DNA from: Streptomyces sp. SKN60
Lineage (GTDB): Bacteria > Actinomycetota > Actinomycetes > Streptomycetales > Streptomycetaceae
DNA length: 64,000 nt
Assembly (NCBI RefSeq): GCF_026236535.1
Contig: NZ_JAHTMW010000012.1
Span: 1-64,000, forward strand
Direction of reading: 5' to 3'
A program made the position numbers and the translations under genes. Shown here piece by piece: positions 16,557-26,488 of this stretch (its first letter is position 1; every line of letters starts with the position of its first letter). A model generated the notes under the pieces. It was given only the letters and a program-made list of their open reading frames with translations, was not told the origin of the DNA and did no database searches.

Positions 16557-17894
16557 TCAGCATTCGTCCTCGACGATGCGGTCCCGGCCGGCCAGGACGC
16601 CCACGATCATCTGCGGGACCATCAGGCCGCCCATGAGGGCGACGGGCAGGCCCCAGCCGCCGCTGTGCTGGTAGAGGACTCCGACGACGAGCGGGCCGGG
16701 GATGGAGATGAGGTAGCCGACGCTCTGTGCGAAGGCGGACAGCTTCACGACCCCGGCGCCGGTGCGCGAGCGCATGCCGATCATGGTGAGGGCGAGCGGG
16801 AAGGAGCAGTTGGAGACGCCGAGGAGGACCGCCCAGAGCCAGGCGCCGCCGGCCGGCGCGAGATAGAGGCCGGTGTAGCCGGCGAGGCCGCACAGGCCGA
16901 GGCCGACGACGATGGGGCCCTGGTGGCGCAGCCGGGAGGCGAGGCGGGGGATGACGAAGGCGAGTGGCACGCCCATGACCATGGTGACGGCGAGGAGCAC
17001 GCCCGCGGTGGAGGCGGGGACGCCGGCGTCGCGGAAGATCTGCGGCATCCAGCCCATGGTGATGTACGCGCCGGTGGCCTGGAGGCCGAAGAAGGCGGCG
17101 AGGGCCCAGGCGGTGCGGCTGCGGGCGACCCGCGGGGCGGCCGGGATCCCGACGGCGGCCGCCCGGCCCGTACCGCTTCCGCTTCCCCTTCCACGGAAGC
17201 GGTCGGCGCCCATTCCTCCCCCGCCCGTACCGGCCGCGCGGCCGCGGATCAGCGGGATCCAGGGCAGGACGGCGAGGGCGGCGAGGACCGCCCAGATGCC
17301 GAGGCCGAGCCGCCAGCCGCCGCCGAGGGCGCCGGTCAGCGGCACGGTCGCGGCGGCGGCCACGGAGGTGCCGAGCGCGAGGGCCATCGAGTAGAGGCCG
17401 GTCATGCTGCCGACGCGGTCCGGGAAGTACCGCTTGACCAGGACCGGCATGAGGATGTTGCTGAGCGCGATGCCCATGAGGGCGAGCGCGCTGGCGGCGA
17501 GGAAGGCCGGGGTGCTGTCGGCGACGGAGCGCAGCAGCAGGCCGGCGGCGATCGCGGCCATGCCGGCGCAGACCACGGCCGCGGGGCCGAAGCGGCGGGC
17601 GAGCCGCGGGGCGGCGATGCCGAAGACGGCGAAGCAGAGCGGCGGCACGGAGGTGAGGACGCCGGCCACGCTGCCGCTCATGTGGAGGCTCGCGCTGACC
17701 TCTTCGAGGAGGGCGCCGAGGCTGGTGATCGCGGGGCGCAGGTTGAACGCGGCGAGGACGAGTCCGACAGCGACGAGCGCGCCGACCCAGCGGGCGGGAC
17801 CGGCAGGTGCGGGAGAATCAGGGACGGCGCTGCGGTGCGGTTGCTTCCTGGTGGGGGCGAGTGTCTGCGGCTCCTCTGACATGAGACCCATCAT
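16557..17894 (-). CDS. CynX/NimT-family MFS transporter
   Basis: About 441-445 residues with twelve hydrophobic segments, of the cyanate/nitroimidazole-type MFS branch. A conserved first-helix region (NLRPAITSLGALL) is visible, and the central loop between helices 6 and 7 is Gly/Arg-rich (GTGGGGMGADRFRG). The start is ambiguous among ATGs at 17894, 17891 and 17882; none has a clear ribosome site. A near-perfect 24-bp palindrome sits 17-40 bases upstream, and a GntR-family regulator gene is divergent, so this transporter is probably its target. The substrate is unknown. Confidence 0.88.
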   Translation of the reverse strand: MMGLMSEEPQTLAPTRKQPHRSAVPDSPAPAGPARWVGALVAVGLVLAAFNLRPAITSLGALLEEVSASLHMSGSVAGVLTSVPPLCFAVFGIAAPRLARRFGPAAVVCAGMAAIAAGLLLRSVADSTPAFLAASALALMGIALSNILMPVLVKRYFPDRVGSMTGLYSMALALGTSVAAAATVPLTGALGGGWRLGLGIWAVLAALAVLPWIPLIRGRAAGTGGGGMGADRFRGRGSGSGTGRAAAVGIPAAPRVARSRTAWALAAFFGLQATGAYITMGWMPQIFRDAGVPASTAGVLLAVTMVMGVPLAFVIPRLASRLRHQGPIVVGLGLCGLAGYTGLYLAPAGGAWLWAVLLGVSNCSFPLALTMIGMRSRTGAGVVKLSAFAQSVGYLISIPGPLVVGVLYQHSGGWGLPVALMGGLMVPQMIVGVLAGRDRIVEDEC

Positions 17895-17910
17895 AGAATC
17901 ATGGGATGAT

Positions 17911-17934
17911 TGGTTGTCCAGTTCTGAACAACCA
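17911..17934. promoter_or_regulatory. Operator for the adjacent FadR/GntR regulator
   Basis: TGGTTGTCCAG-TT-CTGAACAACCA: 11-bp arms with one mismatch, in the divergent promoter region between the transporter and the regulator. The TGGT...ACCA ends fit FadR-type sites. Repression of the transporter, and perhaps autoregulation, is inferred. Confidence 0.7.
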
Positions 17935-18005
17935 GGACCGACGGCAGAACCACGTCAGGACCGACGGCAGTACTGACGGCAGGACCAAGGGACGGAAGGT
18001 GTGGC

Positions 18006-18695
18006 ATGGCCCTCGGGCATCCGCGGCGCAGCGGACTCTCCGACCAGGTGATCGCCCAGCTGCGGAACCAGATCACCTCGGGCGAGTGGGCGGTCGGCAC
18101 CCGCATCCCGACCGAGCCCGAGCTGGTCGAACAGCTCGGGGTGGCCCGTAACACCGTGCGCGAGGCGGTCCGCGCGCTCGCCCACAACGGGCTGCTCGAC
18201 ATCCGGCAGGGCTCGGGCACCTATGTGGTGGCGACCAGTGAGCTGGCCGGGGTGATGCACCGCAGGTTCGCCGGCTCCGACCCGCGCGACGTGGCCGAAC
18301 TGCGCGCCACCCTGGAGTCCTCGGCGGCCCGGCTTGCCGCGCAGCGCCGCACCGACCGGGACCTGGGGCAGCTGGACGCGCTGCTCGCCCGCCGCGAGGA
18401 GGCCTGGGCGGCGCGCGACGCGGAGGAGTTCGTGACCGCGGACGCGGCCTTCCACCACGCGGTCGTGGTGGCCTCGCACAACGAGGTGCTGACCGAGCTC
18501 TACTCGGACCTGGGGCACGTACTGCGCACCTGGCTGCGCGAGGACGTGGGCCCGGAGCTACGCCCGGAGAACCACATGGACCACGCGCGCCTGGTGGCGG
18601 CGATCCACGAGGGCGACGCCGAGCGGGCCGCGACCGAGGCGGCCGGCTATCCCTTCATGTGCCTCAGGAGCCCCGAGCCGCCGGCTCGTGGGTGA
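18006..18695 (+). CDS. GntR-family regulator, FadR subfamily
   Basis: 229-residue repressor-type protein. The winged helix-turn-helix occupies residues 8-75 (LSDQVIAQLRNQI ... RIPTEPELVEQLGVARNTVREAVRAL ... GSGTYVV), followed by an all-helical FCD effector domain with the metal-ligand style residues of the family (H in AAFHHAVV, H in HMDHARLVAAIHEGD). It is divergent from the CynX-like transporter with a matching palindrome between. The ATG follows GGAAGGTGTGGC. Its 3' end overlaps the convergent secreted-protein gene by 32 bases. The ligand is unknown. Confidence 0.9.
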   Translation: MALGHPRRSGLSDQVIAQLRNQITSGEWAVGTRIPTEPELVEQLGVARNTVREAVRALAHNGLLDIRQGSGTYVVATSELAGVMHRRFAGSDPRDVAELRATLESSAARLAAQRRTDRDLGQLDALLARREEAWAARDAEEFVTADAAFHHAVVVASHNEVLTELYSDLGHVLRTWLREDVGPELRPENHMDHARLVAAIHEGDAERAATEAAGYPFMCLRSPEPPARG

Positions 18696-19062
18696 TCCAG
18701 GCGGCCCGGACCTCCTTCCAGCAGCGGCCGGTCACCTGGGCGTAGTCGGCGGGGCCGACCTCGACGGGGGCGCTGTCGGTGTCCACGTCCCACCAGCGCG
18801 CGCACTCCACGTGGAGGCGGACCCGGTCGGTGCGGGGGTAGGGGTTCTGGCAGTGGACGGTGACGGCCGAGCCCTGGACGAGGGTCCGGCAGGAGGCCCC
18901 GAAGTTCTCGGGGTCCCCGGTCACGGGGGCGGAGTGCGCGGTGCCGTCCTCGGCGGGGGCGGGAGCGGCGCGGACCTCGGCGGCGACGGCGAGGCCGGCC
19001 AGACCCGCGAGGAGTGCGGCGGCCGGAACGAGCGCGGGCGCCCGGAAGAGCGGCGTGCGCAT
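18664..19062 (-). CDS. Small secreted protein of unknown function
   Basis: 132 residues. An N-terminal signal peptide (MRTPLFRAPALVPAAALLAG, cleavage expected near VRAAPA) is followed by an acidic stretch and a compact domain of about 90 residues with four cysteines (ASCRTLV, VHCQNPYP, VECARWW, GRCWKEV), which can make two disulfides outside the cell. I do not recognise the domain; it resembles small streptomycete secreted proteins. ATG start with GGAGGTACGG upstream. The final 32 bases overlap the 3' end of the GntR gene on the other strand. Confidence 0.75.
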   Translation of the reverse strand: MRTPLFRAPALVPAAALLAGLAGLAVAAEVRAAPAPAEDGTAHSAPVTGDPENFGASCRTLVQGSAVTVHCQNPYPRTDRVRLHVECARWWDVDTDSAPVEVGPADYAQVTGRCWKEVRAAWITHEPAARGS

Positions 19063-19154
19063 GTCCGTACCTCCTCCCCATGCAGTAGCCGGAATGTCAC
19101 GCTCCGACCAGTCTGGGGTGAGTCGGCCGACTTTTCGACTCGGAGAAACGACGA

Positions 19155-19191
19155 GGGCCGGGGGCCCGCCGGTAAGGCGGGCCCCCGGCCC
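19155..19191 (-). terminator. Terminator of the fabG-fabI operon
   Basis: Perfect arms GGGCCGGGGGCCCGCC and GGCGGGCCCCCGGCCC around GGTAA, 17 bases past the fabI stop codon. Confidence 0.9.
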
Positions 19192-19207
19192 CAGGTGTCA
19201 CTTGAGA

Positions 19208-19984
19208 TCAGGCGCCGATCGCGTGCAGACCGCCGTCCACGTGGATGATCTCGCCGGTGGTCTTCGGGAACCAGTCGGAGAGCAGCGCGACGATGCCGCG
19301 GCCGGCCGGCTCCGGGTCCTCCAGCTTCCACTCCAGCGGGGAGCGGGAGTCCCAGACGGCGGCGAGCTCGCTGAAGCCCGGGATGGACTTCGCGGCCATG
19401 GAGCCGATCGGGCCGGCGGAGATCAGGTTGCAGCGGATGTTCCGCTCGCCCAGGTCACGCGCCATGTAACGGTTGGTGGCCTCCAGGGCGGCCTTGGCCG
19501 GGCCCATCCAGTCGTACTGCGGCCAGGCGAACTGCGCGTCGAAGGTGAGGCCGACGACGGAACCGCCCTCGGTCATCAGCGGCAGCAGCGCCATGGTCAG
19601 GGACTTCAGGGAGAAGGCCGAGACGTGCATGGCTGTGGCGACGGACTCGAACGGCGTGTTGAGGAAGTTGCCGCCGAGGGCGTCCTGCGGGGCGAAGCCG
19701 ATGGAGTGGACGATGCCGTCGAGGCGGTCGCCCAGCTGCTCGCGGACCTGGCCCTCCAGGCGGGCGAGGTGCTCGTCGTTGGAGACGTCGAGCTCCAGGA
19801 CCTTGACCTTGTCCGGGTGGGGCAGCTTCTTCGCGATGCGCTCGGTCAGCGTCGGCCGGGGCCAGGCGGTGAGGATGATCTCCGCGCCCTGCTCCTGGGC
19901 CAGCTTCGCGGCGTGGAAGGCGATGGAGGACTCCATCAGCACACCGGTGATGAGGATCTTCTTGCCCTCGAGGATTCCAGCCAT
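19208..19984 (-). CDS. fabI: Enoyl-ACP reductase (InhA-like FabI)
   Basis: 258-residue NADH-dependent reductase for the last step of the fatty acid elongation cycle. The nucleotide site has GKKILITGVLMESSIAF, the HSIGFAP strand is at 93-99, and the catalytic pair is Tyr157 and Lys164 (Y-x6-K, spaced as in InhA/FabI). The C-terminal HVDGGLHAIGA is typical. The sequence style is closer to mycobacterial InhA than to proteobacterial FabI. It lies 5 bases downstream of fabG and forms the conserved streptomycete fabG-fabI operon. Confidence 0.95.
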   Translation of the reverse strand: MAGILEGKKILITGVLMESSIAFHAAKLAQEQGAEIILTAWPRPTLTERIAKKLPHPDKVKVLELDVSNDEHLARLEGQVREQLGDRLDGIVHSIGFAPQDALGGNFLNTPFESVATAMHVSAFSLKSLTMALLPLMTEGGSVVGLTFDAQFAWPQYDWMGPAKAALEATNRYMARDLGERNIRCNLISAGPIGSMAAKSIPGFSELAAVWDSRSPLEWKLEDPEPAGRGIVALLSDWFPKTTGEIIHVDGGLHAIGA

Positions 19985-19989
19985 GGTGT

Positions 19990-20706
19990 TCAGTGACCCA
20001 TTCCCAGTCCGCCGTCAACCGGGATGACGGCTCCAGTGATGTACGAGGCGTCGTCCGAGGCGAGGAACTTCACCGCGGCGGCGATCTCCTCGGGCTGGGC
20101 GTAGCGGCCCAGCGGGACCTGGGAGACGATGCCGGCGCGCTGCTCGTCGGTGAGCACCGCGGTCATGTCGGTGTCGACGAAACCGGGCGCGACGACGTTG
20201 AAGGTGATGTTGCGCGAGCCGAGCTCCCGGGCGAGGGACCGCGCGAAACCGACCAGGCCGGCCTTCGAGGCGGCGTAGTTCGCCTGGCCCGCCGAGCCGA
20301 GCAGGCCGACGACGGAGGAGATCAGCACGACGCGGCCCTTCTTGGCGCGCAGCATGCCGCGGTTGGCGCGCTTCACGACCCGGAAGGTGCCGGTGAGGTT
20401 GGTGTCGAGGACGGACGTGAAGTCCTCCTCGGACATGCGCATGAGGAGCTGGTCCTTGGTCACGCCGGCGTTGGCGACGAGGACCTCGACCGGGCCGTGC
20501 TTCTCCTCGATCTCCTTGTAGGCCTGCTCCACCTGCTCGGAGTCGGTGATGTCGCACTTGACGGCGAGGAAGCCCTGCTTCTCCAGCTCCGCGGGGTCGC
20601 CCGAGCGGAACGTGATCGCGACCTTGTCGCCGGCCTCGGCGAACGCGCGGGCAATCGCGAGGCCGATGCCCCGGTTGCCTCCGGTGACGAGAACCGAGCG
20701 GCTCAA
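19990..20706 (-). CDS. fabG: 3-oxoacyl-ACP reductase
   Basis: 238-residue short-chain dehydrogenase that reduces 3-oxoacyl-ACP in fatty acid synthesis. The cofactor motif TGGNRGIG is at 8-15, NAG follows in LVANAG, and the catalytic Ser/Tyr/Lys are in ISS and YAASK. The end, GAVIPVDGGLGMGH, is typical. The start codon is TTG (complement of CAA at 20704-20706), preceded by AAAGGGTGATCCG; no ATG or GTG suits better. TTG may keep translation low relative to fabI. It is the first gene of the fabG-fabI operon. Confidence 0.95.
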   Translation of the reverse strand: MSRSVLVTGGNRGIGLAIARAFAEAGDKVAITFRSGDPAELEKQGFLAVKCDITDSEQVEQAYKEIEEKHGPVEVLVANAGVTKDQLLMRMSEEDFTSVLDTNLTGTFRVVKRANRGMLRAKKGRVVLISSVVGLLGSAGQANYAASKAGLVGFARSLARELGSRNITFNVVAPGFVDTDMTAVLTDEQRAGIVSQVPLGRYAQPEEIAAAVKFLASDDASYITGAVIPVDGGLGMGH

Positions 20707-20892
20707 CGGATCACCCTTTCGATAGCGGTCTGGTATGTCGAAAACCTATCGGTCCCTTCCTCGATACGGAGAATCGAGCCCTGACAGTGGCGTCCTGGTG
20801 TCGCTGTCGGGTCCCTACAGAAAGCTCTGGGCATCACGGCCGAAAGCACGACATGATCGGGGGCGACCGGTCTCACACGACAGGAGACAGCT

Positions 20893-22421
<1,529 letters not shown>

Positions 22422-22425
<4 letters not shown>

Positions 22426-23813
22426 GCCGCGTCAGCAAGCCGTACGAGATCGTCGAGCGGGCCCTTGAGCTGTCCCGCGCCGACGGGTGTGTCGTCATCG
22501 CCGACGAGGAGTCCTCGGCCAATCTGCGCTGGGCCGGCAACGCGCTCACCACCAACGGGGTGACCCGGGGCCGCACCCTCACCGTGATCGCGACCGTGGA
22601 CGGCGCCCAGGGCGCGGCCTCCGGTGTGGTGTCGCGTTCGGCGGTGACCGCGGACGACCTGGAGCCGCTGGTGCGCGCGGCCGAGGAGGCGGCGCGGGCG
22701 GCCGGGCCGGCCGAGGACGCGCAGCCGCTGATCGAGGGCGTGCCGGTGTCGCCGGACTTCACCGACGCGCCGGTCGAGACCTCCTCGGCCGTCTTCGACG
22801 CCTTCGCGCCGGCGCTCGGCGAGGCCTTCGCACGCGCGCGTGCGGGCGGCCGGGAGCTGTACGGCTTCGCCAACCACGAGCTGACCTCCAGCTACCTCGG
22901 CACGTCGACCGGGCTCCGGCTGCGGCACGACCAGCCGAACGGCACCCTGGAGCTCAACGCCAAGTCCCCGGACCGGACCCGGTCCGCGTGGGCCGGGCGC
23001 TCGACCCGGGACTTCAAGGACGTCGACCCGGCCGCGCTCGACGCCGAGCTGGCCACCCGGCTCGGCTGGGCGGAGCGGAGGATCGACCTGCCGGCCGGGC
23101 GGTACGAGACGCTGCTGCCGCCGACCGCCGTGGCCGACCTGATGATCTACCAGCTGTGGTCGTCGGCGGCCCGGGACGCGGCCGAGGGCCGCACCGTCTT
23201 CTCCAAGCCCGGCGGCGGCACCCGGATCGGCGAGACCCTGTCGCCGCTGCCGCTGTCCCTGCGCAGCGACCCGCACGCGCCGGGCCTGGAGTCCGCGCCG
23301 TTCCTGATCGCGCACAGCTCGGGCGACGACTCCTCCGTCTTCGACAACGGTCTGCCGGTCGGTCCGGTCGACTGGGTACGGGACGGGAAGCTGGCCCATC
23401 TGGTCACCACCCGGCACACCGCGGGGCTCACCGGGCTGCCGATGGCGCCGGCCGCCGGGAACCTGATCCTGGACGGCGGCGGCGAGAAGTCCCTGGAGGA
23501 GATGGTCGCGGCGACCGAGCGCGGCCTCCTTCTCACCTGCCTCTGGTACATCCGCGAGGTCGACCCGGCGACGCTGCTGCTCACCGGCCTCACCCGGGAC
23601 GGTGTGTACCTGGTCGAGAACGGCGAGGTGGTCGGCGAGGTGAACAACTTCCGGTTCAACGAGTCGCCGGTCGACCTGCTGTCCCGGGCCACCGAGGCGG
23701 GCCGCACCGAGCAGACGCTGCCGCGCGAGTGGAGCGACTGGTTCACCCGGGCCGCGATGCCCGCCCTGCGGGTGCCGGACTTCAACATGAGCTCGGTCAG
23801 CAAGGGCGTCTGA
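22422..23813 (+). CDS. tldE: TldE/PmbA-family protease subunit
   Basis: 463-residue partner of TldD, lacking the HExxxH metal motif as expected for TldE/PmbA. The family regions include NLRWAGNALTTNGVTRGR near the N-terminus, TGLRLRHDQPNGTLELNAKS in the middle, and GEVNNFRFNESPVDLL plus MPALRVPDFNMSSVS at the end. It starts in the ATGA overlap with tldD. The pair is followed by 69 bases and then tyrS on the same strand, which has its own promoter-like gap. Confidence 0.92.
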
Positions 23814-23882
23814 CCCGGTCGGACACGGCCTAGACTGGCCGGGACAACTCTGTCGTATACGCATCACGAGGAGACGGACGAC

Positions 23883-25148
23883 GTGACGGACATCGTCGAC
23901 GAGCTGAAGTGGCGTGGGCTCTTCGCCCAGTCCACCGACGAGGAGGCCTTGCGCAAGGCCCTCGCGGACGGTCCCGTCACGTTCTATTGCGGTTTCGACC
24001 CGACCGCGGCCAGTCTCCACGTCGGCCACCTGGTCCAGGTCCTCACCGTCCGCCGGCTCCAGCAGGCCGGGCACCGGCCGCTGGCGCTGGTCGGCGGGGC
24101 CACCGGCCAGATCGGCGACCCGCGGCCGACCGCCGAGCGCACCCTGAACGACCCGGAGACGGTCGCGAACTGGGTGAACCGGCTGCGTTCGCAGATCGAG
24201 CCGTTCCTGTCCTTCGAGGGCGAGAACGCCGCGGTCATGGTGAACAACCTGGACTGGACCGCCGGCATGTCGGCGATCGAGTTCCTGCGGGACATCGGCA
24301 AGCACTTCCGGGTCAACAAGATGCTGACCAAGGACTCCGTGGCCCGGCGCCTGGAGTCCGAGCAGGGCATCAGCTACACCGAGTTCAGCTACCAGCTGCT
24401 CCAGGGCATGGACTTCCTGGAGCTGTACCGGCGGCACGGCTGCACGCTGCAGCAGGGCGGCTCCGACCAGTGGGGCAACCTGGTGGCCGGGCTCGACCTG
24501 ATCCACAAGCTGGAGCCGGAGGCGCAGGTCCACGCGCTTGCGACGCCGCTGATGGTGAAGGCCGACGGCACCAAGTTCGGCAAGACCGAGGGCGGCGCCG
24601 TCTGGCTGGACCCGGAGATGACCACGCCGTACGCGTTCTACCAGTTCTGGCTGAACGTCGACGACCGCGACATCTCCACGTACATGCGGATCCTGTCCTT
24701 CAAGTCCCGCGAGGAGCTTGAGGAGATGGAGAAGCTGACGGCGGAGCGGCCGCAGGCGCGCGCCGCGCAGCGGGCGCTCGCCGAGGAGCTCACCACCCTG
24801 GTGCACGGCGCCGACCAGTGCCGGGCCGTGATCGACGCGTCGAAGGCGCTGTTCGGCCAGGGCGAGCTCGGTGAGCTCGACGAGGCCACGCTGGCCGCGG
24901 CCCTCTCCGAGCTGCCGCACGCGCGCGTGACGGAGCTCGGGCAGGTCGTGGACCTGTTCGCCGAGGTCGGTCTGGTGGCCAGCAAGTCGGCCGCCCGCCG
25001 CACGGTGAAGGAGGGCGGCGCCTACGTGAACAACGTGAAGGTGACCGCCGAGGACGCCGTCGTGACGGCGGACGAGCTGCTGCACGGCCGCTGGCTGGTG
25101 CTGCGCCGGGGCAAGAAGAACCTGGCGGCGATCGAGGTCGGCGCCTAG
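23883..25148 (+). CDS. tyrS: Tyrosyl-tRNA synthetase
   Basis: 421-residue class I aminoacyl-tRNA synthetase that charges tRNA-Tyr. The HIGH equivalent is HVGH in TAASLHVGHLVQV, tyrosine-pocket residues appear in YCGFDPTA and YQLLQGMD, and the KMSKS equivalent is KFGKT. A C-terminal S4 RNA-binding domain (about 350-421) begins at VGLVASKSAARRTV. GTG start after ACGAGGAGACGGACGAC. No T-box leader is seen in the 69-base gap. It ends before a 16-bp terminator. Confidence 0.97.
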   Translation: MTDIVDELKWRGLFAQSTDEEALRKALADGPVTFYCGFDPTAASLHVGHLVQVLTVRRLQQAGHRPLALVGGATGQIGDPRPTAERTLNDPETVANWVNRLRSQIEPFLSFEGENAAVMVNNLDWTAGMSAIEFLRDIGKHFRVNKMLTKDSVARRLESEQGISYTEFSYQLLQGMDFLELYRRHGCTLQQGGSDQWGNLVAGLDLIHKLEPEAQVHALATPLMVKADGTKFGKTEGGAVWLDPEMTTPYAFYQFWLNVDDRDISTYMRILSFKSREELEEMEKLTAERPQARAAQRALAEELTTLVHGADQCRAVIDASKALFGQGELGELDEATLAAALSELPHARVTELGQVVDLFAEVGLVASKSAARRTVKEGGAYVNNVKVTAEDAVVTADELLHGRWLVLRRGKKNLAAIEVGA

Positions 25149-25173
25149 CCCCTCGTACACGCAAGGGCTTACG

Positions 25174-25218
25174 CCGGAGGCCCGGTACGCGCGTTCCCGC
25201 GCCGTACCGGGCCTCCGG
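25174..25218 (+). terminator. Terminator after tyrS
   Basis: Perfect 16-bp arms CCGGAGGCCCGGTACG and CGTACCGGGCCTCCGG, 25 bases past the tyrS stop; also serves the convergent YeaQ-like gene. Confidence 0.9.
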
Positions 25219-25250
25219 TCGTGTCCGCCCGTGCGATCAGGGCCGCGCGA

Positions 25251-25526
25251 TCAGGCCCGCTGTCTGCCGCCCTTGATCGAGGCCCACAGCATGTCGCCCA
25301 CGCCGACCACGGCGACGGCACCGATGAGCTGCAGGAGGTGACGGGTCCAGTCGATGCCCCTGGTGTCGTTGACCCCGATCCAGGTCGCGACCGCGTTGCC
25401 GAGCACACTGCCCAGAATGCCGAACACGGTCGTCAGCCACAGCGGGATCTGCTGCTTGCCCGGCAGGATCGCCTTGGCGATCAGTCCCAGGACGAAGCCC
25501 ACAATGATCGCCCACAACCAACTCAT
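25251..25526 (-). CDS. GlsB/YeaQ/YmgE-family stress membrane protein
   Basis: 91-residue membrane protein of the transglycosylase-associated (DUF) family. It opens with the typical MSWLWAIIVGFVLGLIAKAI helix and glycine-rich GxLGxxLG motif (FGILGSVLGNAVATWIG), and ends with a third helix (LIGAVAVVGVGDMLWASI). Relatives are induced by stress, but their activity is not established. CGAGGAGGCGACG before the ATG fixes the start. Convergent with tyrS; divergent from the DUF3099 gene. Confidence 0.88.
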   Translation of the reverse strand: MSWLWAIIVGFVLGLIAKAILPGKQQIPLWLTTVFGILGSVLGNAVATWIGVNDTRGIDWTRHLLQLIGAVAVVGVGDMLWASIKGGRQRA

Positions 25527-25709
25527 CGTCGCCTCCTCGTGCACAGGTGTGCCCAGTGTCGGTCCGTCCGCCATACGGCGCATGTCGGACGAGGCCGTAC
25601 GGAGGAGGCCATACGTGCCCCGGCCTCCTCGGCGGGGGACGCCGGGCGTACGGTGGAAGGAGGACCGGACCGGGGAGGGTCCGGCACGGTGTGCGGGTGG
25701 TGGAACGTG

Positions 25710-26066
25710 ATGCTGAAGCATGGCGGTGGCGAGGTCTTCCGGATCACCGGGGCCCGGCAGGGCCTTGCCGAGGACGTGCGCGGGCGGCAGCGCCGGTACG
25801 TGATCTCGATGGCGATCCGCACCCTCTCGGTGATCGCCGCGGCCTCGCTGTGGAACGTGGAGCGGTACGTGGCGATCGTGGCGCTGGTGGTCGGCGCCGT
25901 GCTCCCGTACATCGCGGTGGTGATCGCCAACGCCGGCCGGGAGAACGCTCCGTCCCTCCCGTCCACGTTCGTCCCGACTCCGCTGCGGCCGGCACTGACG
26001 GCGAAGCCCTCGAAGGATGCCGAATCGGACACCGGAACGGCGACGCCGAGCGATCACACAGCGTGA
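25710..26066 (+). CDS. DUF3099 membrane protein
   Basis: 118 residues. The DUF3099 core is visible: a soluble head with EVFRITGARQGLAEDVRGRQRRYV, then two hydrophobic helices (ISMAIRTLSVIAAASLW and YVAIVALVVGAVLPYIAVVI) and a long polar Thr/Pro/Ser-rich tail. Function unknown; the family is confined to actinobacteria. The start is ATG 25710 or the GTG directly before it; GTGGTGGAACG is the only nearby purine-rich site. The gene is monocistronic, with hairpins downstream. Confidence 0.8.
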   Translation: MLKHGGGEVFRITGARQGLAEDVRGRQRRYVISMAIRTLSVIAAASLWNVERYVAIVALVVGAVLPYIAVVIANAGRENAPSLPSTFVPTPLRPALTAKPSKDAESDTGTATPSDHTA

Positions 26067-26176
26067 GCGGAAAGCTCAGGAAAAGCTCAGATCAATCATG
26101 AAGTTCCGGTGCACCGCACCCCATCCCCCGTGACATACTGCCTACGCGCTCCGCATCCCCCGTCGGAGCGACGGAC

Positions 26177-26214
26177 CGATGCCGGGCAGCTCCCCCCGTG
26201 GCTGCTCGGCATCG
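26177..26214 (+). terminator. Hairpin between DUF3099 and the next gene
   Basis: CGATGCCGGGCAGC and GCTGCTCGGCATCG pair over 14 positions with one G-U around a 10-base loop. A smaller CTCCG/CGGAG hairpin precedes it. It lies 110 bases past DUF3099 and 21 bases before the next start, so it may terminate the former or act in the leader of the latter. Confidence 0.6.
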
Positions 26215-26235
26215 CCCTTGCTGGACAATGATCGG

Positions 26236-26475
26236 GTGATCCTGGGTCCAGTGAGCGAAGACAAGCCGATCTGTTCCGCGAAGGGGTGCCGGGCCGACGC
26301 GGTCTGGGTCCTCGCCTGGAACAACCCCAAGCTGCATACGCCGGAGCGGCGCAAGACGTGGCTGGCGTGCGACGAGCACCGCGAACATCTGTCGCAGTTC
26401 CTGGGGGTACGGGGCTTCCTGAAGGACGTCGTCGCGCTCGCCGACTGGGACTCCGGCGACTCCGAGGCCCCCTAG
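26236..26475 (+). CDS. Small conserved protein with zinc-type cysteine/histidine pattern
   Basis: 79 residues (or 74 if it starts at GTG 26251, the VSEDKPIC beginning). Conserved streptomycete protein, sometimes labelled acetone carboxylase-like without good basis. It carries CSAKGC, then WVLAWNNPKLHTPERRKTWLACDEHREHL, so C-x4-C and C-x2-H-x3-H residues could bind one zinc. No membrane part. The next gene, moaA, is convergent 13 bases away. No function can be given. Confidence 0.7.
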   Translation: MILGPVSEDKPICSAKGCRADAVWVLAWNNPKLHTPERRKTWLACDEHREHLSQFLGVRGFLKDVVALADWDSGDSEAP

Positions 26476-26488
26476 CCGCTGAGGCTCT

